Shown: one piece after another, positions 1-7,204 of the stretch
Layout of the letters: the number at the start of each line of letters is the position of its first letter
How positions within the stretch are numbered: position 1 is the stretch's first letter
Assembly: GCA_036939755.1 (NCBI GenBank)
Contig: JALLAZ010000267.1
Location: 1-18,242, forward strand
Source: Stephanodiscus triporus
Lineage: Eukaryota > Bacillariophyta > Thalassiosirophyceae > Thalassiosirales > Thalassiosiraceae
Direction of reading: 5' to 3'
Length of the DNA: 18,242 nucleotides
Position numbers and translations under genes: made by a program
The notes under the pieces: generated by a model
Database searches by the model: none
What the model was told of the DNA's origin: nothing
The model's input: the letters and a program-made list of their open reading frames with translations, nothing else

Positions 1-153
1 ATGTTGGTTGTTGTGTGTTGTGTGGTTGTGTTTGTGGGTTGTGCTCGCGTACTTTACTTTTTACCCATTTTGTAGAGCTGAGCACGCAACCCATGCTCAA
101 CTTTTGCACCAAGTTTTCATTGTGAAGTTGCGCTCTAAATGATACCCCAAGCA

Positions 154-192
154 GCGCTGACGAATCGGCATACAATTAGGGTTCGTCAGCGC
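154..192. repeat. 11-bp perfect inverted repeat with 17-nt spacer
   Basis: GCGCTGACGAA at 154-164 is the exact reverse complement of TTCGTCAGCGC at 182-192. The spacer is 17 nt. The arms do not extend further on either side. It would form a stable stem-loop; no function can be assigned. Confidence 0.75.
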
Positions 193-600
193 ATATCAAA
201 ATTGGGGTGGCAGTTAGGCTTGGCCTTCGTTTTGTGGTGCAAAAATATGCATTTTTTGTGCACTAGTGTACGCTACTCTGGTAGAATAAGTAGTTAGTAC
301 TTACGGTAACAAAATTTTAAACACTAGTGAATTTTTGTAACGAGACAGTACCGTAGAAAAGTGCTCCAGCTAGGATGAAAACCAGTCAGTAGTCGTTTGG
401 CAATGTGTGCACGCAAATGAGGCGCAAGACGAAAGGGGGGGGCGGTTGATGGATTCTGCGCCCGCGCGCAAATGAGAGGGGTGGGCAATCTTTTTCAGAA
501 ACACCTTCGAAAGAGGGGTAGAGGATTTTATATTTTCTTCTTGCATTGAGTCTTTTGGGGGATCGCTTGGGGGATTGTGCGTCAGTCTGTGCCCTTTGTT

Positions 601-690
601 GGGCAATCGCGCACGCGCAATGAGAGGGCCAGCAGTCCATGCATTGGCAATTGCGCGCGCAAAATGGGAGGGCTGGCAGTTGATGTATTT
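601..690. repeat. Degenerate tandem repeat, about 45-bp unit
   Basis: Two adjacent segments (601-644 and 645-690) share the order GGCAAT, a run of alternating GCGC, CAA, ATG(A/G)GAGGGC, (C/T)(A/T)GCAGT and ATG..ATT. Related fragments without the tail occur near 410 and 466. The copies are diverged, indicating an old duplication. Confidence 0.45.
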
Positions 691-799
691 ATTTGCACAA
701 TGGTGTCAGAATTTCATGGGCATGCTGGCGGGCAGCCCGGCCAAAGCACCTGCCTCCCGCATCCCTCGCATAACAAGAAAGAGGGGGCGCATTCATACG

Positions 800-853
800 T
801 TGAGTCTTTTGGGGGAGGATTGCGCCTTGAGTCTTTTGGGGCAGGATTGTGCC
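800..853 (+). repeat. 27-bp tandem repeat, two copies
   Basis: Units at 800-826 and 827-853 both begin TTGAGTCTTTTGGGG and end GATTG(C/T)GCC, differing at only a few positions. A third copy starts at 854 and breaks off after TTGATG. A solitary relative beginning with the same TTGAGTCTTTTGGGGGA lies at 546, about 250 bp upstream. Confidence 0.75.
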
Positions 854-940
854 TTGATGTCATGGTGGCAATGAGTTGACATCAACTATTTTTCGTCACG
901 GAGTTCTCTTTTTGTAGGGGGCGCTTTTACTGTACTATTT

Positions 941-1035
941 GGTATCTACCATACCGAAAGTACCGACCGAGTTTTCCTTCAGTATCGGTACGGTATTTAC
1001 CGAAAAATACTAACCGATACCGACCCGGTATACAA
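941..1035. repeat. Foldback cluster of TACCG/CGGTA words
   Basis: The pentamer TACCG starts at 952, 961, 998 and 1018, and its complement CGGTA at 986, 991 and 1026: seven copies in about 80 bp. They nest: GTATCGGT (982-989) pairs with ACCGATAC (1013-1020), AGTAT (981-985) with ATACT (1007-1011), and CGGTA (991-995) with TACCG (998-1002). This resembles the terminal regions of foldback or MITE-like elements in other eukaryotes, but no target-site duplication could be fixed. Confidence 0.5.
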
Positions 1036-1119
1036 CTGTAGTGATGTGTGAGGTGTCATACTTTACATACACACATTATTTGTAGAGTAGTATGATGTTG
1101 TGGCGTACATAACACTATG

Positions 1120-1131
1120 AAAAAAGTAAAA
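1120..1131 (-). terminator. RNA polymerase III terminator of the tRNA gene
   Basis: Reading the minus strand beyond the tRNA 3' end, a run of four T (1131-1128) is followed by a run of six T (1125-1120), starting 10 nt after the mature end. Runs of four or more T are the usual Pol III termination signal. Confidence 0.75.
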
Positions 1132-1140
1132 GAATAACGA

Positions 1141-1213
1141 CACCCAGTGTGGGGATTGAACCCACGACCACACGATTAAGAGTCGTGCGCTCTACCAGCT
1201 GAGCTAACCAGGC
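1141..1213 (-). tRNA. tRNA-Lys (anticodon CUU)
   Basis: Seventy-three nucleotides, no intron, no encoded CCA. The D-arm carries the A-box-like TAGCTCAGCTGGTAGAGC. The anticodon stem is CACGA/TCGTG around loop CTCTTAA, giving anticodon CUU, which reads the AAG lysine codon. The T-arm is GTGGG-TTCAATC-CCCAC. The acceptor stem GCCTGGT pairs with ACTGGGT and the discriminator is G. Three acceptor pairs are wobbles (1-72 G.U, 4-69 U.G, 5-68 G.U). Typical eukaryotic tRNA-Lys(CUU) genes have G1-C72. A T-run terminator follows, so the gene is likely functional. Confidence 0.95.
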
Positions 1214-1273
1214 AGTTGTGGTGAAGAATCCGAAGTAAATATCAGAATCTTTACATTAGAGGATATCGTTAAC

Positions 1274-1294
1274 TGTACTCCTACTTAGAGTACA
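1274..1294. promoter_or_regulatory. Inverted repeat with two GTAC cores upstream of the copper ATPase
   Basis: TGTACTC (1274-1280) and GAGTACA (1288-1294) are exact reverse complements separated by 7 nt, 73-93 bp before the copper-ATPase ATG. Each arm contains GTAC. In green algae GTAC is the core of copper-response elements bound by SBP-domain factors. Diatoms are not known to me to have that factor family, so a copper-responsive role is only a suggestion. The site also lies just upstream of the divergent tRNA gene. Confidence 0.3.
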
Positions 1295-1366
1295 CCTTTT
1301 CACGCACAAACAGCGTTAGTTGGATTGGCTGGGTTGAGGTTTAACCTCGACGACAAGATACGCACA

Positions 1367-4300
1367 ATGCCGTCCTCCTCCGAGGCGATCCTGTCCGTCG
1401 GGGGCATGTCCTGCGCCTCCTGCTCGTCGTCCGTAGAGTCCGCGGCGCGTTCCGTCCCGGGCGTCGACGGCGCCCGCGTCGATCTCGTCGGGAGACGCGC
1501 GACCGTTCGTTATCGCGACGGCCGATGCTCCGCCGAGGACGTCGTCGCGGCCATCGGGGACGCGGGATTCGAGGCCTCGGTGCTCGCGGTCCGTCATCTG
1601 ACGTCGGACGACGACGATGAAAATTACAAGGACGACGCGCGACCGGATTCGTCGTTGACGACTGGGGGGTCGACGAGGTCCTATTCGACGTTCCCGAAGG
1701 ACGATCAAGTCGTCGACGGGATAGTCTCGACGACGACGACGACGACCGCCACGATCGAGGCGACGTTCGCGCTGGAGGGCCTGACGTGCGCGACGTGCGT
1801 CGACGCCGTCCGGCGCGCGGTGACCTCCCTCGGGCCCGAGAGCGGCCTGGACGTCGACTCCGTCGACGTGCGGCTCCTGCCCGACGCGACCCTGACCGTC
1901 GCGTACGACGGTGATAGGATGGACGAGGACTTCGTTGTCGGCGCGATCGAGGACGTCGGCTTCGGCGCGACCCTGATCTCCAGACGGAAAGTGCGGGAGG
2001 ATGCCGAGGATGGAGGAGGGGGGACGGGGGGATCCCGAGGGAGGAGGACCAGGGTCCTGTATATGTCCTTGGCCGCGAACGCGAACTCGGACCTAGTCCT
2101 CGAGTACCTCCGTCAATGCGAGGGTGTTTCGGATGCGCGACGTTTCAGGCCGAAAATCGTGCAGGACGACGACGCGAGGAGCGCGTTGCGATCGTTGTGG
2201 AATGGCATCTTGTCCCGAATTTCGACGATCGGGCCCGCCGCCGGCTATTCTCCCGTAACGACCGCGACGTCGTCGCCGACCCCGCTCGATGCGGACGGGG
2301 GCACGCTGGAGGTCACGTACGACGAGGACGTCGTGGGCGTGAGGGACATCGTGGATGGCGTGGAGTCGTACGCGAATACGAAGTGCGAGGCGTGGGACGC
2401 GTTGGGCTACCAGGCGAAGCAGAAGTCCGTCGACGTTCGTCGGCGGAGGGAGATAGGCCAATGGAGGGACCAGTTCCTGTTTTCGATCGCGTTTGCGCTT
2501 CCGGTATTCGTGATATCTATGGTTTTGTCCAAGATGCCGGATACTTGCGATTATTTCATGACCCTGAACGCCTACGGAATGTCGAGGGAGGAGACCTGGA
2601 CGTGGATGTTGGCGACGCCGGTGCAGTTCGTCTCCGGCGCGCGCTTTTATAGGGAATCACGACATTCACTCAGATCAAGGAAATTGGGAATGTCGTTCCT
2701 GATCGCCACGGGGACCACCGCCGCCTATTCGTACTCCATCGCGGTGGTGCTATACAACGCCGCGAATGCGGGAAGCGGTCGGCCCAGATTGATGGCGTCG
2801 TTCGAAAGCAGCTCGTTGCTGATCTCTTTCGTTTTGCTTGGGAAGTATCTAGAGGCGAAGGCTAAATCGCGTACGTCCAAGGCCGTTTCGGCGTTGGCCG
2901 AAATGGCGCCCGACTCCGCGACGTTGATTGGCATCCTGGGTGCCGCGGGGAAAGAAATCGCCGTCGCCGAACGAATTATCCCCCTGGCGCTATTGCAACG
3001 AGGTGACGTCCTTTTCGTCCGTCCGGGCGAGAAGGTCCCCACCGACGGCACGGTCAAATCCGGCTCATCTTCCGTCGATGAATCCATGCTCACAGGCGAG
3101 AGCCTGCCTGTGACGAAGGGCGAAGGAAGTAAGCTGATTGGGGGCACGATAAACATGAATGGAGCCATGCAAATGATCGTGGACGAGGTGGGAGAGGACA
3201 CAGCCTTGGCGCAGGTCATACGATTGGTCGAGACGGCGCAGTCATCCAAAGCCGCAATACAGGAGGTGGCGGATCGCATCGCGGCAGTATTCACTCCGGT
3301 GGTCATTGCTATTTCAGTCACGACATATGTTGTGTGGGCGTTGCTTTTGAATTCGAGTTTGTTGGTTGGGATAAAAGAAGATTGGCCATACCACGAGCAG
3401 GGTTTCAATGATTGGACGCTGCCATTGCTGTTCTCTATATCAGTCCTGGTGATTGCTTGTCCGTGCGCGTTGGGCTTGGCGACCCCGACTGCTGTGATGG
3501 TGAGCTTTCTCATTGTCTCTAATCTTGACTGACCCTCTTCATATGTTGCCGCAAGAAATCATGCTAACAACTTTTCATCCCTTGCCAGGTTGGGACCGGC
3601 ATTGGTGCTAGTCTTGGCATTCTGATTCGAGGAGGAGAGCCGTTAGAGCTGACGAAGGATGTGACGAGCGTGGTCTTCGACAAAACAGGGGTAAGTGAGC
3701 ATTTTGTTTTGATTGTTATCCCGTATTAATCCTCACAAGTCTAATCCTCAACACTTATCCTAAATGATTGCTAAAATAACAGACGCTGACTCGAGGTGAA
3801 ATGGCGGTAAAAGATATTCTGTTGCTGTCAGATCGTATGGCTGGATCATCTCATGTGGCGAGAGAGATGGGAGCTTCGATTGACAAAGTAAATCGCTGTG
3901 ACAGCGATGATACATCGAACCGAGTGAAGTTAGTTCTCGAAGCTCGCCGTGAAGCTATCCAGAAATTGTTGTATTTCGCTGCTTGTGCTGAGCAGAGCAG
4001 CGAACATCCAGTTGCAAAAGGTAGCCTGGCTGATGATACATAATGGAACTGCGCTGTGATTTCAATGTATAGCTTCTCACTTTTCTTCTTTCATAGCAAT
4101 TCTTGCAAAGGCAGCAGAATATGGTATTGGGGAGGGACTTCTTCGCCCACTTCAGGAAGCCGAGAATTTTGAGGCAGAGGTAGGGAAGGGCGTGAAATGC
4201 ACTGTGGACAATGTGACAGTGCATATCGGAAACCGCCGCTGTCTGACCGAAAATGACATCAACATATCTCCTGGTACGTTTGATGCGATGGAATATCTCG

Positions 4301-5394
4301 AAAACAATGGCCAGACTGCAGTGGCCGTGTCAATAGATGGATGCACTGAGGTAGTACTGGGAATAATGGATTATGCAAAGGACGAGGCCGCACTCACAGT
4401 CAATGTATTGCAACACGTATATGGTATCAAGGTTCACATGCTTACTGGTGACAACTTCCGGACAGCTCGAAGCATTGCCCATGATCTTGGCATTCCCGCA
4501 ACTAATGTCATGGCTGATGTGTTACCGGCTGGAAAAATTGACTACATCAAGCGGCTACGAGCAGAGGGAGAACGCGTGGCAATGGTAGGCGACGGCATCA
4601 ATGATTCTCCTGCGGTAAGTCGGCATGGACTCTTGTCAGTATCAGCGTATCATTACTTATGGCACTCATCCATGGGACCTTACCCCTTTTTCTTTTCCAG
4701 CTAGCTGAGGCAGACGTCGGCATAGCCATTGGCAGTGGTACTCATATCGCACACGAAGCTGCTGGTATCGTCCTCGTCAACTCCAAACTAACCGATTTAC
4801 TGGTGGCGATAGACCTTGCGAAGACAATTTACTTCCGCATTAAGCTGAATCTGTTGTGGGCTCTGGGATATAATTCACTGGGGATACCTGTTGGTAAGAA
4901 CTAGGGTCATTGTGTGTCATATTGTATCATTTATTTCCTCGATGATCTAATTCGTTTCTTCTTCTCCGTGAATATCCTCAGCTGCTGGAATATTTTACCC
5001 AATTTCTCATAAGGCACTACCCCCGTATGTGGCTGCGTTTGCCATGGCATTATCATCGGTGTCTGTGTTGACGTCGTCTTTGTCATTGAACAGGTATCGC
5101 GCTCCAACATTCAGCGCCAAAAAATATGGGCGCAATTTGCGAGGGGGCGAATTGGGCATTGAAAAGATTGTGTTCACGATGTCGAGTGGGAAACAACATG
5201 ACATTACTGTGAAATATGAGGCGGCGACAATCACCAAGTCCGATGAGCATGCAAAGACTCTCACCGAAAGGGCCGAGAGGAAGAACTTCCCTGGCTGCCA
5301 TGATGCGTGGAATAAAAAGTGTGAATGCAACCCTTGTAGATGTCTTGGATGCCCTGGTAACGAAACGGGCACTGCTAAAAAGCGCTCTACCTAA
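1367..5394 (+). CDS. Cu(I)-transporting P1B-1-type ATPase (six exons)
   Basis: ATP-driven export of Cu(I) across a membrane, either secretory-pathway or plasma membrane. Exons: 1367-3499, 3589-3690, 3783-4020, 4097-4614, 4701-4893 and 4982-5394. All introns are GT-AG of 76-92 nt and the joined frame gives 1198 residues. Metal-binding domains start at residues 7 (CxxC 16-19) and about 130 (CxxC 141-144). A third at about 228-338 lacks CxxC. TGES lies at 576-579, CPC at 698-700, the phosphorylated Asp at 742 in DKTGT, HP at 820-821 and GDGIND at 989-994. TM7 fits Nx6YNx4P and TM8 fits Px6Mx2SSx5S, which identifies Cu(I) rather than Zn or Co. The start is the first ATG in frame and immediately precedes the first domain. 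A C-terminal tail ends in a cysteine cluster (1167-1185). Exon 1 is markedly GC-richer than the rest. Confidence 0.93.
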
Positions 5395-5488
5395 GCGGAT
5401 AAACGGATGGCAAGCGCCGACGTCCAACGGCGGAGGCATTTCGGGCGATGCCTACGCAAACGGCGCCTCCAAAAAGGCCGGTCATACA
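5395..5488. other. Short convergent 3' gap with a small hairpin at its edge
   Basis: About 94 bp separate the copper-ATPase stop from the proposed stop of the facing minus-strand gene. A 6-bp inverted repeat (CGGTCA 5479-5484, TGACCG 5496-5501, 11-nt loop) overlaps the proposed stop codon and could lie in the overlapping 3' untranslated regions. Confidence 0.35.
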
Positions 5489-6442
5489 TTACAACTGACC
5501 GTCACACAGCCACCCGAAGGGAGGAGTCATTTCGTTCAGCTGAGGTGCGATCGCATGAGCTTCGGGGTCAACATGTGGAGGTTGTGCTTTCTCAAAAAAG
5601 GACTTTCTATGTGACAGAATCTACTAAGGTTACCATGCGTTTCTAAAGTAAATAGTGAGTGTTGCATATGCCCCGGGGTTGTCTAAGCCCTGGCTCATTT
5701 ACCATACTCACGTTTCTCTTAAGACAATTTCACCCTTCTCGACGAGTTCCGGGATCTTGTCAGAAAAAGCCATTCCAACTTTGTGTATCATCCCATCTGG
5801 CGGAGCACGCCAAGCCGCGACGGCGGGCTTTCGAAATAAGCGCGTGCCGAATTCTAGATGCAAGAATCTTCTTTTCAATTCGTCTTCTACCTGGCGCGCA
5901 TTATACTTCCATTCAGATTGGAAAAGTGGCACCAACTTAATATCGAGGACAGTTCTCAATTGGTCCCCGGTTATAACGGAAGGGTCGAGTGCGTTCTTTG
6001 CTTGTCGTTCTTTGAAATAGCTAGAGTTTTGGCTCCATCCGATGATTGGGGGTATTTGTTTGACGTAACATTCTGCACCATCTTCGACGACGTACCGTCC
6101 TCCAAATGTTTCGAACAATTCTTGTAGATCGCTGGAAATGCCGAGAGTCCTGCCCGGCTTCTTGAAAACAAATGAAATTTCCTCGCCATCATTGACGACG
6201 GAACGACCTCCACATTTCAGAAACAATTCTTGCAGATCGTTTGATGCTCCGGAAAATATGCCGAAAGCCCTGCCCGGCTTCTTGAAAAGGCTGTTGTTTC
6301 TCTCAAGGATTCTGTTAACCGCGGAGCTGACTTTGTCTGACGAGTCAAGGATTGGTTCTCTATCTTTGCCATGAGAGCCAAGCCAGCGTCGAGCATGAGG
6401 TTGAAATCCTCGTGGGACGATTCTACTGGAGACCATTCTCAT
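5489..6442 (-). CDS. Uncharacterised protein with a 40-residue tandem repeat; possible mitochondrial leader
   Basis: Not recognised. The open frame runs from ATG 6442 to a TGA at 5708 (244 residues). That stop sits inside a perfect GTGAGT splice donor (5711). Splicing to the AG at 5608-5607 (105-nt intron) adds 38 residues ending with TAA at 5491-5489, for 282 residues. The added exon reads as ordinary protein, so I prefer this model without being able to prove it. Residues 1-25 are rich in Arg and Ser and lack acidic residues, as in mitochondrial leaders. Residues 53-92 and 93-127 are tandem copies starting FKKPGR, with DLQELF and a GGR.VV.DG block. A third, decayed FRKP start occurs further on. 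Convergent with the copper ATPase and divergent from the ORF at 6600. Confidence 0.6.
6062..6286 (-). repeat. 120-bp in-frame tandem repeat inside the uncharacterised gene
   Basis: Two units (6286-6167 and 6166-about 6062) align at DNA level, sharing CCCGGCTTCTTGAAAA and CAATTCTTG(C/T)AGATCG on the plus strand exactly one unit apart. The second unit lacks the few codons that spell FSGA in the first. The frame is kept, which supports selection on the encoded protein. Confidence 0.65.
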
Positions 6443-6599
6443 ATGGGTTACAATTACAAAAGAGGTACCATAAGAGGATTCTACAATGGAGAAACTTTGA
6501 TTTGCTGCGCGCACAAGACGTGCCCTATCTTATTTAATGTAAATATTTACACCGTTTTTTGCAACGCCAGGGTTTGCTCGATTTAGGCGAATAATTCAA
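6443..6599. promoter_or_regulatory. Candidate shared promoter of two divergent small genes
   Basis: 157 bp between the ATG of the minus-strand repeat protein (6442) and the ATG of the plus-strand ORF (6600). It is AT-rich close to 6600. I see no clear TATA box or conserved element. Confidence 0.3.
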
Positions 6600-6965
6600 A
6601 TGGCCAATTCCAATATTGCACGATGGAGCATGTATGCAAAAGCACTGAAAGGACACATAGATCACCTCCCAGACATTGCGGATCAATTATCCGGGTCACT
6701 GTCGCTATCTCAGGATTATGATCGACGAGAACGAATACGAAAAATGAACGCCAAGGAAAAAGCTAGGGAGGAAATTTTCGCGCTGAGAAGGTGCGGTAAA
6801 GAAGTGCAAGCTCGTATTTCCAGAGATGAAAGAGATATCGCTCGGGGCGAAAAACAGAAGAAAGTAATATCGCTTCAACGATTACGCCTTTCGTTACAAC
6901 GATTGAATAGCAAGAAGCATGGTTGCGAGGGAAATCCTTTGAGCGGAGACGATCACCAGGAGTAA
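6600..6965 (+). CDS. Small basic helical protein, uncharacterised
   Basis: 121 residues from ATG 6600 to TAA 6963-6965. Residues 45-105 are rich in Lys, Arg and Glu with few helix breakers and look like a basic coiled coil. No family is recognised. A strong donor (GTAAGA at 6962) overlaps the stop. Splicing to AG at 7054-7055 (94-nt intron, within the local size range) would replace the last residue by about 33 others ending at TAG 7155. Both versions are possible. The evidence for a gene is moderate: an ATG close to an AT-rich upstream region, divergent placement, and a protein-like composition. Confidence 0.4.
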   Translation: MANSNIARWSMYAKALKGHIDHLPDIADQLSGSLSLSQDYDRRERIRKMNAKEKAREEIFALRRCGKEVQARISRDERDIARGEKQKKVISLQRLRLSLQRLNSKKHGCEGNPLSGDDHQE

Positions 6966-7204
6966 GAATTGTCGACCCACGTACCGGACACCAACATGGC
7001 TCCGTCTTGGGGAGTTGGGTTATGACACCAAAACAACACAATTCCAATCCTCAAGGCCGAGGCCAAGGAGGCTGCTGTGGTCGGGAGGTCACAACAGTGA
7101 TAGGAAAATCAGCCAAGGAGAAGACATTGAAAACCTGTGTCATATTAGATTATAGATCTAAGCAATAATAGCCCGAGAGGACGTGCCAATTTATGAAAGC
7201 GCCG
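6966..7204. other. Convergent gap between the small plus-strand ORF and APC5
   Basis: About 240 bp with no clear gene. It may include the second exon proposed for the ORF at 6600 (7056-7155) and the 3' untranslated regions of both neighbours. Confidence 0.4.

Larger units (their letters stand above)
1..1140. other. Non-coding, repeat-rich intergenic stretch
   Basis: No convincing coding region. The first 50 bases are G/T-rich on the plus strand. An 8-bp palindromic word (CACTAGTG) occurs at 261-268 and again at 322-329. From about 400 to 700 a GC-rich word resembling GCGCAAATGAGAGGG recurs four times with drift, and a 27-bp unit is tandemly duplicated at 800-853. A foldback cluster lies at 941-1035. 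Short open frames on either strand are low-complexity and follow these repeats, so I treat them as chance. The stretch could be decayed transposon or MITE material, but no transposase is visible. Confidence 0.6.

Noticed and set aside
800..853. Two 27-bp direct repeats as a CRISPR-like unit
   Set aside because: The repeats abut with no spacer and there are only two full copies.
370..879. Several 80-100-codon frames on both strands
   Set aside because: They track the local repeats, overlap each other, lack any family feature, and show no leader or intron support.
2116..2652. 178-codon frame inside ATPase exon 1
   Set aside because: Arg/Gly-rich shadow in another frame of a well-supported exon.
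2725..3513. 262-codon minus-strand frame opposite the copper ATPase
   Set aside because: Antisense to catalytic parts of the ATPase; Ser/Pro-rich with no motifs; explained by codon composition.
5216..5646. Plus-strand frames beyond the copper ATPase stop (132 and 79 codons)
   Set aside because: The first overlaps the ATPase tail out of frame. The minus strand over the same bases gives a better protein with splice sites. Not fully excluded as an alternative ATPase end.
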